Shown here piece after piece: positions 31,827 to 41,054 of a stretch of 64,000 nt of DNA. The stretch is from positions 1-64,000 of the forward strand of contig CAJUFN010000001.1 of NCBI GenBank assembly GCA_910585545.1, in the 5' to 3' direction. The DNA is from an uncultured Lachnospiraceae bacterium (GTDB lineage: Bacteria > Bacillota > Clostridia > Lachnospirales > Lachnospiraceae). The notes under the pieces are model-generated. The model made no database searches, was not told where the DNA came from, and saw nothing but the letters and a program-made list of their open reading frames with translations. The first letter of the stretch is position 1. Each line of letters opens with the position of its first letter. The translations under genes and the position numbers were made by a program.

Positions 31827-34800
31827 ATGTATTTAAAAAGTATCGAAGTACAAGGATTTAAATCTTTTGCGAATAAGATTCTCTTTGAATTTCATAATGG
31901 AATTACCGGAATCGTAGGACCCAACGGAAGTGGTAAGAGTAATGTCGCAGATGCAGTACGCTGGGTACTTGGTGAACAGCGCATCAAGCAGCTTCGAGGC
32001 GGTACGATGCAGGATGTCATTTTTTCGGGAACAGAAAATCGAAAGCCGCTTAGTTATGCTTCTGTAGCGATTACATTGGATAACTCCGATCATCAGCTTC
32101 CGATTGATTACAAAGAAGTTACGGTAGCAAGAAAGCTGTATCGTTCCGGAGAGAGCGAATACTTGATCAACGGAAGTGCCTGCAGACTCAAGGATGTGAA
32201 TGAACTTTTCTATGATACCGGTATCGGAAAGGAAGGATATTCCATTATCGGTCAGGGTCAGATCGATAAGATTTTAAGCGGAAAACCGGAGGAGAGAAGG
32301 GAATTATTCGATGAGGCGGCAGGAATTGTAAAATTCAAACGCCGTAAGAATATGTCTGTCAAAAAGTTAGAGGATGAAAGACAGAATCTCTTAAGGGTGA
32401 ACGACATTTTGGCGGAGCTGGAAAAACAGATTGGTCCGCTTGGAAGACAGGCAGAAACAGCGAAAGAATATTTAAAGAAAAAAGAAGAGTTAAAGCGATT
32501 TGATATCAATATGTTCTTGCTTGATACAGAAAGAATCAATGCACAGTTAAAAGAACTGGAAGAAAAACTTTCTTATGCAAATGAAGAAATTCAAAGCGCC
32601 AGTGAGCAGTACGAGACGACGAAGGAAGAATATGAGAAGATAGAGGAGAAGATAGATTCCATAGATGCCAGTCTTGAACGATATAAAAGTCAGCTGAGTG
32701 AAACGAATCTTTTAAAGCAGCAGCTGCTTAATCAGATTGCACTTTTGAAAGAGCAGATCAACAGTGTGAAGATGAATGATGAACATTTTGTGCAAAGGCA
32801 AGAGGCAATCAAAGGAGAGATGCAGGAACGTCTTTCGAATCAAGCTGCATTAAAGCAGGAAAAAGAACTTATTGAAAAAGAGCTTAAAAGCTATGAGATA
32901 AAAGAAGCGCAGGCGCAAAAAGAGCTGCTTGCGGTACAATCAGAAATTGCTAAGCTTTCTGTCAGTGTAGAAAACGGTAAAAGTCAGATTATGGATATGC
33001 TCAACAGCAGAGCTTCTACGAAAGTCAAAAACCAGCATTTTGATACGATGTTAGAGCAGATTCGGGTGCAACGTGCAGAAATTCATAAACGGCTTATAGA
33101 ATTAAAGGCAGAGACAGAAGAACAGTATAATCTGTCTAATGAGTATAAAGAAGAACTTACGTTGATATCGGAGCGCATTCGCAAGATTGTAGAAGAAAAT
33201 AAGCAGTATGAAGAACTAATTGACGAAGTGCAGGAGACATTGAAGAAGCAGACAGAAGCGTTTTCCATCGGGCAGACGGCATATCACAGAGAAAGTTCCA
33301 GGTTAGAGTCTTTGAAAAATATCACCGAGCGCTATGACGGCTATGGGAACAGTATCCGGCGTGTGATGGAACAGAAAGAGAAGGTTGCAGGACTTGTAGG
33401 TGTAGTTGCGGATATCATTAAAGTAGAAAAAGAATATGAGATCGCCGTAGAGACTGCGCTTGGCGGAAGCATACAAAATATCGTCACTTCGGATGAAGAG
33501 ACTGCGAAAGAAATGATTACGTTCCTGAAACGCAATAAATTCGGGCGAGCAACATTCTTGCCGCTTACAAGCTTGAAGGGCGGAAGTAATTTTAAGAATC
33601 CTGAAGTATTAAAAGAAAACGGGGTCATCGGACTTGCCCATACCCTGGTAAAGGTAGAAGAAAAATACCGGGCGCTTGCAGAAAATCTGCTTGGAAGAAC
33701 GGTTGTCGTAAAAAACATTGATCATGGTATTATGCTTGCAAGAAAATACCGCCAGTCCCTTCGTATTGTCACTCTGGAAGGAGAACTTATCAATGCGGGA
33801 GGAGCAATGACTGGCGGAGCATTTAAAAATGCGAGTAATCTTCTTAGCAGAAGGAGAGAGATCGAAGAGTTTGAAAAGACGGTATTACAGCTGAAAAAAG
33901 AAATGAACGAGATGGAAGCCGTCTTAAACGAAGGAAAGAAAAAGCGTGCCGAATATTACGCTAAGACAGATGCTATCCAGCAAAAGCTGCAAAAAGAGTA
34001 TGTTCTTCAAAATACTGCCAAGATGAACTTTGAGCAGGCAAAGGCACATACCCAAGAATTAAAACAGTCCGTGGAAGAGTTAATGAAAGAAGGCAGAGAA
34101 TTAGAAAGCCAGATTCAGGATATTGAGGAGAATAAAGAGTCAATCCAGATGGAACTTGAGACTTCAGAGAAGATGGAGCTCGAAGTTACCGGAAGCATCG
34201 AAGAGCAGCAAAAACAGCTTGAGAAAATGCGTGAGAAAGAGACAACAGCTTTGAGAAAGTCGGAGGAGCTTCATGTATCTTATGCAAATATGAAGCAGAA
34301 ACAAGAATTTTTACTGGAAAATGAAGAGCGTATTCAAGAAGAACTGCTCAAATATACGGAAGAGTTAAAAGGATTAGAAGCAAATAAAGGAAATGCACTG
34401 GAAGAAATCCAGGAAAAAGAAGGAAAAATCGAAGAGATTCAGCAGACGATCGAAAATTCCAAAGAGCTGTTTGCCGAAATCGAAAAAGAGATCAAAGTTG
34501 CCTCTGAGAAAAAAGAAGAACTTTCCGTGAAGAATAAGGCATTTATTCGTAGACGCGAAGAGTTGTCAAAGCATATGGCGGAATTGGATAAAGAGATTTT
34601 CCGTCTTACAAGCAAAAAAGAAAATTCAGAGCAGACTTTGGAAAAGCAGATAGACTATATGTGGGAAGAATATGAGATTACCTACAATCATGCTTTATCG
34701 CTTCGCGATGAAACACTTACGGATCTTAATTTTATGAAAAAGGAAATCCACAGTATTAAAAATGCGATCAAAGCGCTTGGCAATGTCAATGTCAATGCGA

Positions 34801-35387
34801 TTGAAGACTATAAAAATGTTTCAGAGCGCTATGAATTCTTAAAGAAGCAGCAGTCGGATCTCGTGGAAGCCGAAGGAACATTAATGAAGATCATTGCAGA
34901 GTTGGATGAGGCAATGAGAAAGCAGTTTGCAGAGCAGTTTGAGCGAATCCGTGTGGAATATGATAAAGTATTCAAACAGCTTTTCGGCGGTGGAAAAGGC
35001 ACACTGGAACTTATGGAGGATGAGGACATCCTGGACGCGGGAATCCGTATTATTGCTCAGCCGCCTGGAAAGAAGCTGCAAAATATGATGCAGCTATCCG
35101 GTGGAGAGAAAGCTCTGACGGCGATTTCATTGTTATTCGCGATTCAGAATCTAAAACCGTCTCCGTTTTGTCTGTTAGATGAGATTGAAGCGGCTTTGGA
35201 TGACAGTAATGTCGTCCGCTTTGCAGAGTATCTGCATAAACTTACGGAAAATACACAGTTTATCGTTATCACGCATCGTAGGGGAACGATGACTGCAGCT
35301 GACCGTTTGTATGGTATTACCATGCAGGAAAAGGGAATATCGACCTTGGTATCGGTAGACCTTTTAGAAAATGATTTAACAAAATAA
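31827..35387 (+). CDS. smc: chromosome partition protein SMC
   Basis: Core ATPase of the condensin-like SMC-ScpAB complex. Its 1186 residues match the family. N-terminal Walker A GPNGSGKSN, long coiled coils, a hinge (about 510-640, around GLVGVVADIIKVEKEYE), and the C-terminal head with signature LSGGEKAL and Walker B CLLDEIEAALDD. Between rnc and ftsY, the classic order. Confidence 0.98.
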   Translation: MYLKSIEVQGFKSFANKILFEFHNGITGIVGPNGSGKSNVADAVRWVLGEQRIKQLRGGTMQDVIFSGTENRKPLSYASVAITLDNSDHQLPIDYKEVTVARKLYRSGESEYLINGSACRLKDVNELFYDTGIGKEGYSIIGQGQIDKILSGKPEERRELFDEAAGIVKFKRRKNMSVKKLEDERQNLLRVNDILAELEKQIGPLGRQAETAKEYLKKKEELKRFDINMFLLDTERINAQLKELEEKLSYANEEIQSASEQYETTKEEYEKIEEKIDSIDASLERYKSQLSETNLLKQQLLNQIALLKEQINSVKMNDEHFVQRQEAIKGEMQERLSNQAALKQEKELIEKELKSYEIKEAQAQKELLAVQSEIAKLSVSVENGKSQIMDMLNSRASTKVKNQHFDTMLEQIRVQRAEIHKRLIELKAETEEQYNLSNEYKEELTLISERIRKIVEENKQYEELIDEVQETLKKQTEAFSIGQTAYHRESSRLESLKNITERYDGYGNSIRRVMEQKEKVAGLVGVVADIIKVEKEYEIAVETALGGSIQNIVTSDEETAKEMITFLKRNKFGRATFLPLTSLKGGSNFKNPEVLKENGVIGLAHTLVKVEEKYRALAENLLGRTVVVKNIDHGIMLARKYRQSLRIVTLEGELINAGGAMTGGAFKNASNLLSRRREIEEFEKTVLQLKKEMNEMEAVLNEGKKKRAEYYAKTDAIQQKLQKEYVLQNTAKMNFEQAKAHTQELKQSVEELMKEGRELESQIQDIEENKESIQMELETSEKMELEVTGSIEEQQKQLEKMREKETTALRKSEELHVSYANMKQKQEFLLENEERIQEELLKYTEELKGLEANKGNALEEIQEKEGKIEEIQQTIENSKELFAEIEKEIKVASEKKEELSVKNKAFIRRREELSKHMAELDKEIFRLTSKKENSEQTLEKQIDYMWEEYEITYNHALSLRDETLTDLNFMKKEIHSIKNAIKALGNVNVNAIEDYKNVSERYEFLKKQQSDLVEAEGTLMKIIAELDEAMRKQFAEQFERIRVEYDKVFKQLFGGGKGTLELMEDEDILDAGIRIIAQPPGKKLQNMMQLSGGEKALTAISLLFAIQNLKPSPFCLLDEIEAALDDSNVVRFAEYLHKLTENTQFIVITHRRGTMTAADRLYGITMQEKGISTLVSVDLLENDLTK

Positions 35388-35405
35388 ATAAAAAGAGGTG
35401 TGACA

Positions 35406-36383
35406 ATGGCAGGAGGATTTTTTAAACGTCTTGTTTCGGGGCTTACAAAGACAAGAGATAATATTGTTGCCGGAATGGACAGTATTTTTCATGGATTTTC
35501 CAAAATTGATGATGATTTTTACGAAGAGTTGGAAGAAACCTTGATCATGGGAGATATCGGGGTTAGAACAACGATGGAAATCATAGAAAATCTAAAACAA
35601 AAGGTGAAAGAGCAGCATATTAAGGAACCTTTAGACTGCAAGCAGCTTTTAATAGACAGTATCCGTGAGCAGATGGAAGTGACCAGTACGGAATTCGAGT
35701 TTGAAAACCGTACTTCGGCTGTTCTGGTGATCGGAGTGAATGGGGTAGGAAAGACGACAACGATTGGAAAACTTGCAGGAAAGTATAGAAGTGAAGGAAA
35801 AAAAGTAGTGCTGGCGGCAGCAGATACATTCCGTGCGGCTGCTGGCGAGCAGTTAAGAGAGTGGGCAAATCGTGCGAATGCAGAGCTTATCGGAGGTCAG
35901 GAAGGTTCTGATCCGGCATCGGTTATCTATGATGCAGTGGCGGCAGCTAAGGCCAGACGCGCGGATATTTTACTGTGTGACACAGCCGGAAGACTTCATA
36001 ACAAGAAAAATCTTATGGAAGAATTAAAGAAGATTAACCGCATTATCGAACGTGAATATCCGGAGGCCTATCGTGAGACATTAGTTGTTCTTGATGCGAC
36101 TACCGGACAGAATGCGCTGGTTCAGGCAAAGGAATTCAGCGATGCGGCAGAGATCACCGGTATTATTCTGACGAAGATGGATGGAACAGCCAAAGGCGGA
36201 ATTGCGGTTGCAATCCAGTCAGAACTTGGTATTCCGGTAAAATATATCGGAGTCGGGGAAACGATTGATGATTTGCAGAAATTTGATTCCGATGAATTTG
36301 TAAATGCATTGTTTAAAGTAGAAGATGCTAAAAAAGAGGATGCATCAGATGAGGAATCGACTTGGGAGGAAGAATGGATATGA
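35406..36383 (+). CDS. ftsY: signal recognition particle receptor FtsY
   Basis: SRP receptor GTPase that docks ribosome-nascent chain complexes at the membrane. GTG 35400 is possible, but the GAGGTG element overlaps it and ATG 35406 fits better (325 residues). NG-domain motifs: GVNGVGKTTTIGKLA (G1), DTFRAAA, DTAGR (G3), TKMDGTAKGG (G4/G5). The acidic A domain is short, as in many Clostridia. The stop overlaps the threonine ammonia-lyase start region. Confidence 0.97.
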   Translation: MAGGFFKRLVSGLTKTRDNIVAGMDSIFHGFSKIDDDFYEELEETLIMGDIGVRTTMEIIENLKQKVKEQHIKEPLDCKQLLIDSIREQMEVTSTEFEFENRTSAVLVIGVNGVGKTTTIGKLAGKYRSEGKKVVLAAADTFRAAAGEQLREWANRANAELIGGQEGSDPASVIYDAVAAAKARRADILLCDTAGRLHNKKNLMEELKKINRIIEREYPEAYRETLVVLDATTGQNALVQAKEFSDAAEITGIILTKMDGTAKGGIAVAIQSELGIPVKYIGVGETIDDLQKFDSDEFVNALFKVEDAKKEDASDEESTWEEEWI

Positions 36384-37594
36384 TGACATTAGAAAGATTC
36401 GAGGAGGCAAGTGAGCTTGTAAAGAAAGTGACAACGCCTACAAAATTAATGTACAGCGAAGTGTTAAGTGAGCAGACAGGTGCAAAAGTATACTTAAAAC
36501 CGGAAAATATGCAGGTGACAGGAGCTTATAAAATCCGCGGTGCATATTATAAAATACACACCCTGACACAGGAAGAGAAAGAGAAGGGACTGATTACTGC
36601 ATCCGCAGGAAACCATGCACAGGGTGTAGCTTTCGCAGCAAAAGCATCCGGCTGTAAGGCAGTGATCGTAATGCCAACGATCACTCCGTTGATCAAGGTG
36701 AATCGCACCAAGGCCTTAGGTGCAGAAGTAATACTTTACGGAGATGTCTTTGACGATGCCTGTGAGAAAGCAAAGGAACTTGCAAAGGAGCAGGGTTATA
36801 CTTTCGTGCATCCATTTAATGATCTGGATGTATCGATCGGTCAGGGAACCATTGCAATGGAAATCGTGCAGGAACTTCCGACCGTAGATTATATTTTGGT
36901 ACCGGTTGGCGGAGGCGGATTGATCAGCGGTGTGGCAACACTTGCAAAGATGCTTAATCCGAAGATTCGCATCATTGGTGTAGAGCCGGCGGAAGCTGCA
37001 AGTATGTTGGCGGCGCTGGAAGCCGGACATCCTGTGGAACTGCCGGATGCCAATACGATCGCAGACGGTACTGCCGTAAAAGAAGTCGGTGAACTTAATT
37101 TTGAATATGTACAGGAAAATGTAGAGCGTATTGTAACCGTAGAAGATGATGAATTGATCGGAGTATTCCTGGATATGGTAGAAAATCATAAGATGATCGT
37201 AGAAAATTCAGGACTTTTGACGGTAGCGGCATTAAAACAACTTGATTTAAGAGGAAAAAAAGTCGTATGTATCTTAAGCGGCGGCAACATGGATGTGATT
37301 ACGATGTCGTCCATCGTACAGCACGGATTGATTCAGAGAGATCGTATTTTTTCTATTTCTGTGCTTATGCCGGATAAGCCGGGTGAACTCGTGCATGTGG
37401 CAAAGACGATTGCAGACGCTAACGGCAATGTTATCAAATTAGAGCATAATCAGTTCGTAAGCACGAACAGAAATGCGGCAGTGGAGCTTCGTATCACGAT
37501 AGAAGCGTTTGGGCCGGAGCACAAGGAGCGTATCTTAAATGCACTGGCAACCGAAGGATATAAACCAAGGGTGATCGGAACAAAATTATATTAG
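36374..37594 (+). CDS. ilvA: threonine ammonia-lyase with C-terminal ACT domain
   Basis: PLP enzyme turning threonine into 2-oxobutyrate and ammonia, for isoleucine synthesis or threonine catabolism. PLP lysine is Lys53 in GAYKIRGA; the phosphate-binding loop is GGGGLIS; ASAGNHAQG is also present. The last 80 residues (from FSISVLMPDKPGE) form one ACT domain, likely the allosteric site. Start could be ATG 36374 or 36380, the latter forming an ATGA overlap with the ftsY stop; GGGAGG at 36364-36369 serves either. Overlap with ftsY means translational coupling to the rnc-smc-ftsY run. Biosynthetic and catabolic types cannot be told apart with certainty. Confidence 0.92.
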   Translation: MDMMTLERFEEASELVKKVTTPTKLMYSEVLSEQTGAKVYLKPENMQVTGAYKIRGAYYKIHTLTQEEKEKGLITASAGNHAQGVAFAAKASGCKAVIVMPTITPLIKVNRTKALGAEVILYGDVFDDACEKAKELAKEQGYTFVHPFNDLDVSIGQGTIAMEIVQELPTVDYILVPVGGGGLISGVATLAKMLNPKIRIIGVEPAEAASMLAALEAGHPVELPDANTIADGTAVKEVGELNFEYVQENVERIVTVEDDELIGVFLDMVENHKMIVENSGLLTVAALKQLDLRGKKVVCILSGGNMDVITMSSIVQHGLIQRDRIFSISVLMPDKPGELVHVAKTIADANGNVIKLEHNQFVSTNRNAAVELRITIEAFGPEHKERILNALATEGYKPRVIGTKLY

Positions 37595-37603
37595 AAATGT
37601 TTA

Positions 37604-37644
37604 AGGAGAGCAAGTGACTGAAAGTGGTCGCTGCTCTCTTTTTC
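37604..37644 (+). terminator. terminator after ilvA
   Basis: GAGAGCA (37606-37612) pairs with TGCTCTC (37632-37638), continued by AGTGAC/GTCGCT (37613-37618 with 37627-37632, one G-T), then TTTTT. The two arms share T37632, so the helix has a small internal irregularity. Confidence 0.8.
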
Positions 37645-37664
37645 AGATTTTGATGATATGTGTA

Positions 37665-37693
37665 TTGACACAGAATGTATAATTGTATACAAT
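37665..37693 (+). promoter_or_regulatory. promoter of the citrate synthase-gntR-icd operon
   Basis: TTGACA (37665-37670) and TACAAT (37688-37693) with 17-bp spacing. The -10 lies inside the perfect palindrome at 37677-37698. The nearer TATAAT at 37678 is only 7 bp from the -35 and is part of the palindrome. Confidence 0.85.
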
Positions 37694-37698
37694 TATAC
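37677..37698. promoter_or_regulatory. 22-bp perfect palindrome, putative GntR operator
   Basis: Half-site GTATAATTGTA (37677-37687) is mirrored exactly by TACAATTATAC (37688-37698). The core TTGTATACAA fits the T-G-T/A-C-A type sites bound by FadR-subfamily GntR regulators. It overlaps the -10, so binding should block transcription. The second gene of the operon encodes such a regulator, implying autoregulation. Confidence 0.75.
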
Positions 37699-37729
37699 GA
37701 GAATTCAAAAAGAAAAAGGAGTGACTTCA

Positions 37730-39118
37730 ATGGAAAATCGTAGATTATTCATGAATTATCATAACAATTTATTGCAATTAGAAGAGCATATGTATTCGCT
37801 TGTAGAGGTGGAGAAGCCGAATTTATTTTATAATATGTTTCGCTATGATGCGATTCCAAAGATTGCATTTAATGATAGAATAGTACCTCATAATATGCCG
37901 GATGAGATCTGGATCACAGACACCACATTTCGTGACGGACAGCAGTCGAGAGCGCCGTATACGACAGAACAGATTGTAACGATTTATGATTATTTGCACA
38001 GACTTGGCGGGCCGAAAGGAAAAATCAAACAATCTGAGTTTTTCCTCTATAGTAAAAAAGACCGTGATGCGGTTTATAAATGTATGGAACGCGGTTACGA
38101 GTTTCCGGAAGTGACAAGCTGGATCCGTGCCAGCAAGAAAGATTTTCAGCTTGTAAAAGATATCGGGTTGAAAGAAACCGGTATTTTAGTAAGTTGTTCC
38201 GATTATCATATTTTTTATAAATTAAAAATGACAAGAAAACAGGTACTTGACCATTATCTTTCCGTGATTCGAGAATGTCTTGAGATTGGAGTAAGGCCAA
38301 GATGTCACCTGGAAGATATTACCCGTGCAGATATTTACGGATTTGTAATACCGTTTTGCCTGGAACTGTCTAAATTGATGGAGCAGTATCAGATTCCGAT
38401 CAAAGTGCGCGTATGTGATACGATGGGATATGGAGTAAACTATCCAGGAGCCGTAATTCCAAGATCAATTCCTGGTATTATTTATGGTATTATGATCCAC
38501 GCAGGAATTCCAAGTGAACTTATTGAGTTCCATGGACACAACGATTTCTATAAGGCAGTAAACAATGCGACGACTGCATGGCTGTACGGTGCGAGCGGAG
38601 TAAACTGTTCGCTGTTTGGTATCGGAGAGCGTACGGGTAATACACCGCTTGAGGCGATGATATTTGAATATGCACAGCTTCGAGGAACACTCGATGGCAT
38701 GGATACGACTGCGATTACGGAATTGGCAGAATATTATGAAAAGGAAATCGGATATGAGATTCCGCCGATGACACCGTTTGTCGGAAAGAACTTTAATGTG
38801 ACAAGAGCAGGCATTCATGCGGACGGACTCTTGAAAAATGAAGAGATTTATAATATCTTTGATACAGGAAAGTATTTGAATCGTCCGGCATTAGTGGCAG
38901 TATCGAATACTTCGGGACTTGCAGGAATCGCACATTGGATCAACACCTATTACAAGCTTCCAAAAGATCGTCAGGTGAATAAAAATGACGATTTGGTAGT
39001 GACATTAAAAGAGTGGGTGGATACGCAATACGAAGATGGACGAGTGACTGTAATGACAGACAATGAACTGGTACAGAAAATTACAGAAATTTGCCGTGAA
39101 CAAAGTATCATTTTGTAG
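37730..39118 (+). CDS. probable Re-citrate synthase (HMGL-like family)
   Basis: Member of the DRE-TIM metallolyase family (isopropylmalate/homocitrate synthases). Clostridia use one branch, Re-citrate synthase, to condense acetyl-CoA and oxaloacetate. The frame opens at 37658, but AAGGAG at 37716-37721 sets ATG 37730 (462 residues). Motifs: TDTTFRDGQQ (metal and active site), HLEDITRADIYG, EFHGHNDFYKAVNN and NCSLFGIGERTGNTPLE. Neighbouring NADP isocitrate dehydrogenase supports citrate over isopropylmalate or homocitrate as product, for 2-oxoglutarate and glutamate synthesis. The C-terminal LeuA dimer regulatory domain appears absent. Family assignment is firm; the exact substrate is inferred from context. 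Confidence 0.78.
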   Translation: MENRRLFMNYHNNLLQLEEHMYSLVEVEKPNLFYNMFRYDAIPKIAFNDRIVPHNMPDEIWITDTTFRDGQQSRAPYTTEQIVTIYDYLHRLGGPKGKIKQSEFFLYSKKDRDAVYKCMERGYEFPEVTSWIRASKKDFQLVKDIGLKETGILVSCSDYHIFYKLKMTRKQVLDHYLSVIRECLEIGVRPRCHLEDITRADIYGFVIPFCLELSKLMEQYQIPIKVRVCDTMGYGVNYPGAVIPRSIPGIIYGIMIHAGIPSELIEFHGHNDFYKAVNNATTAWLYGASGVNCSLFGIGERTGNTPLEAMIFEYAQLRGTLDGMDTTAITELAEYYEKEIGYEIPPMTPFVGKNFNVTRAGIHADGLLKNEEIYNIFDTGKYLNRPALVAVSNTSGLAGIAHWINTYYKLPKDRQVNKNDDLVVTLKEWVDTQYEDGRVTVMTDNELVQKITEICREQSIIL

Positions 39119-39139
39119 GAGAAGCAGGAGATCGATATA

Positions 39140-39811
39140 ATGGAAGATTACCGGGATTATTCTCTTAGAGAACGGGTTTTTCATAAGATTCAGGAAGACA
39201 TATTAAAGGGATGTTATAAAGAGGGCGAAGAACTTCGGGAACTGACGCTTAGCAAAGAGCTTGGTGTGAGCCGAACACCGGTAAGAGAAGCTTTGCGCCA
39301 GCTTGAATTGGAAGGGCTGGTGAATATCATTCCGAATAAAGGTGCATATGTACAAGGAATCAACGGGAAAGATGTAAAGGATATTTATATTATCCGTTCT
39401 CTTTTAGAGGGACTGTGTGCAAGATGGGCAACCGAGCACATGGGAAAAGAGCAAATTGACCGAATGGAAGAAATCGTTTTGCTGTCGGAATTCCATCTGG
39501 AAAAGGGAGACGATGAACAGGTCGTAAAGCTGGATGGAGAATTCCATAAGCTCTTATATGAGGCAATGGACAGCAGAATTTTGGAACATATCATGACAGA
39601 ACTGCATCAATATGTTAAAATGGCAAGGAAGACGTCTGTAGGGAAGGCTGATCGTGCAGAAAAATCCGTAAGAGAGCATAAAGGGATTTTGGAGGCCATT
39701 AAGAAAAAAGATGCAGACTACGCAGAAAAACTGGCAAATGCACATGTCATGCATGTGATGGAGAATTTAGGACAAAGTAATAAGGAGGAACATGCACATG
39801 GAGAAGATTAA
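39140..39811 (+). CDS. GntR-family regulator (FadR/FCD subfamily)
   Basis: DNA-binding regulator of 223 residues: N-terminal winged helix (about 8-75) with the recognition segment VSRTPVREALRQLELEGLV, and an all-helical C-terminal FCD effector domain (about 85-210) whose His/Asp residues commonly bind a metal and a small acid ligand. It sits between the citrate synthase and icd genes and overlaps icd by 14 bp. Probable target is the palindrome at 37677-37698, perhaps also the pta promoter. Effector unknown; a central carboxylate would fit. Confidence 0.92.
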   Translation: MEDYRDYSLRERVFHKIQEDILKGCYKEGEELRELTLSKELGVSRTPVREALRQLELEGLVNIIPNKGAYVQGINGKDVKDIYIIRSLLEGLCARWATEHMGKEQIDRMEEIVLLSEFHLEKGDDEQVVKLDGEFHKLLYEAMDSRILEHIMTELHQYVKMARKTSVGKADRAEKSVREHKGILEAIKKKDADYAEKLANAHVMHVMENLGQSNKEEHAHGED

Positions 39812-40994
39812 GATGACGACACCATTGGTAGAGATGGATGGTGACGAGATGACAAGAATTTTGTGGAAGATGATCAAGGATGAATTGATTCTTCCATATG
39901 TAGACTTAAAGACAGAATATTATGATTTGGGACTTGAGTATCGTAATGAGACGAATGATCAGGTGACCATTGATTCTGCAAATGCGACAAAGAAATATGG
40001 TGTGGCGGTAAAATGTGCTACCATTACTCCGAATGCGGCGCGTATGAGTGAATATGATCTGAAAGAAATGTGGAAAAGCCCTAATGGTACAATCCGTGCG
40101 ATTTTAGACGGAACGGTATTTCGTACCCCGATTGTCGTAAAAGGGATTGAACCTTGTGTGAAAAACTGGAAAAAGCCAATCACAATCGCAAGACATGCAT
40201 ATGGTGATGTATACAAAAATACAGAGATGGTAATTCCGGGAGCCGGCAAGGTAGAACTTGTATATACTGCCGAGGATGGAAGCGAGACAAGAGAGCTGGT
40301 ACATAATTATACCGGCGCAGGAATCGCACAGGGAATGCATAACTTAAACGGTTCGATTGAAAGCTTTGCAAAAAGCTGCTTCAATTACGCACTGGATACG
40401 AAGCAAGATCTTTGGTTTGCGACAAAGGATACTATTTCTAAAAAATATGACCATACCTTCAAAGATATTTTCCAGGAAATCTTTAATGCAGAATACAAAG
40501 AAAAATTTGAGGAAGCAGGAATCACTTATTTCTATACATTGATTGATGATGCAGTAGCACGTGTGATGAAATCAGAGGGCGGATATATCTGGGCATGTAA
40601 AAACTATGACGGAGATGTAATGAGCGATATGGTTTCTTCTGCATTTGGCTCATTGGCAATGATGACATCGGTTCTCGTATCACCGGATGGCTATTACGAA
40701 TATGAGGCTGCACACGGAACAGTTCAGCGTCATTATTACAAACACTTAAAAGGGGAAGAGACTTCTACAAACTCTGTCGCAACGATTTTTGCATGGACAG
40801 GAGCGCTTAGAAAACGCGGAGAATTAGATGGCAATAAGGAACTTATGGAATTTGCAGACCGTCTCGAAAAAGCAACGCTTAGTACGATTGAGAGCGGTAA
40901 GATGACAAAGGACCTTGCGCTGATCACTTCGTTGGAAAATGTAACGGTTCTTAATAGTGAAGAATTCATCAAAGAAATTGCAAAAAAATTATAA
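39798..40994 (+). CDS. icd: NADP-dependent isocitrate dehydrogenase (subfamily II type)
   Basis: Oxidises isocitrate to 2-oxoglutarate with NADP+. AGGAGG (39783-39788) is 9 nt from ATG 39798 but only 3 nt from ATG 39792, so 39798 is preferred (398 residues, MEKIKMTTPLVEMDGDEMTR). The sequence is of the eukaryote-like homodimeric class (EMDGDEMTRI, SPNGTIRAILDGTVFR, YEAAHGTVQRHY, ETSTNSVATIFAW). No aconitase gene is in this operon or window. A strong terminator follows 6 bp after the stop. Confidence 0.95.
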   Translation: MEKIKMTTPLVEMDGDEMTRILWKMIKDELILPYVDLKTEYYDLGLEYRNETNDQVTIDSANATKKYGVAVKCATITPNAARMSEYDLKEMWKSPNGTIRAILDGTVFRTPIVVKGIEPCVKNWKKPITIARHAYGDVYKNTEMVIPGAGKVELVYTAEDGSETRELVHNYTGAGIAQGMHNLNGSIESFAKSCFNYALDTKQDLWFATKDTISKKYDHTFKDIFQEIFNAEYKEKFEEAGITYFYTLIDDAVARVMKSEGGYIWACKNYDGDVMSDMVSSAFGSLAMMTSVLVSPDGYYEYEAAHGTVQRHYYKHLKGEETSTNSVATIFAWTGALRKRGELDGNKELMEFADRLEKATLSTIESGKMTKDLALITSLENVTVLNSEEFIKEIAKKL

Positions 40995-40999
40995 TATAT

Positions 41000-41054
41000 A
41001 AAAATGGGAAGAACTTGCAGATCAAATTTTATTCTGCAAGTTCTTCCCATTTTT
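41000..41054. terminator. bidirectional terminator between icd and the ABC-F gene
   Basis: A perfect 21-bp stem (41000-41020 with 41034-41054), 13-nt loop, A- and T-runs at the ends. The right arm lies inside the 3' end of the minus-strand ABC-F coding sequence, whose stop codon (41029-41031) is in the loop. Confidence 0.93.

Noticed and set aside
37665..37683. TTGACA with the TATAAT at 37678 as a promoter pair
   Set aside because: Spacing is 7 bp. The TACAAT at 37688 with 17-bp spacing is the proper -10.
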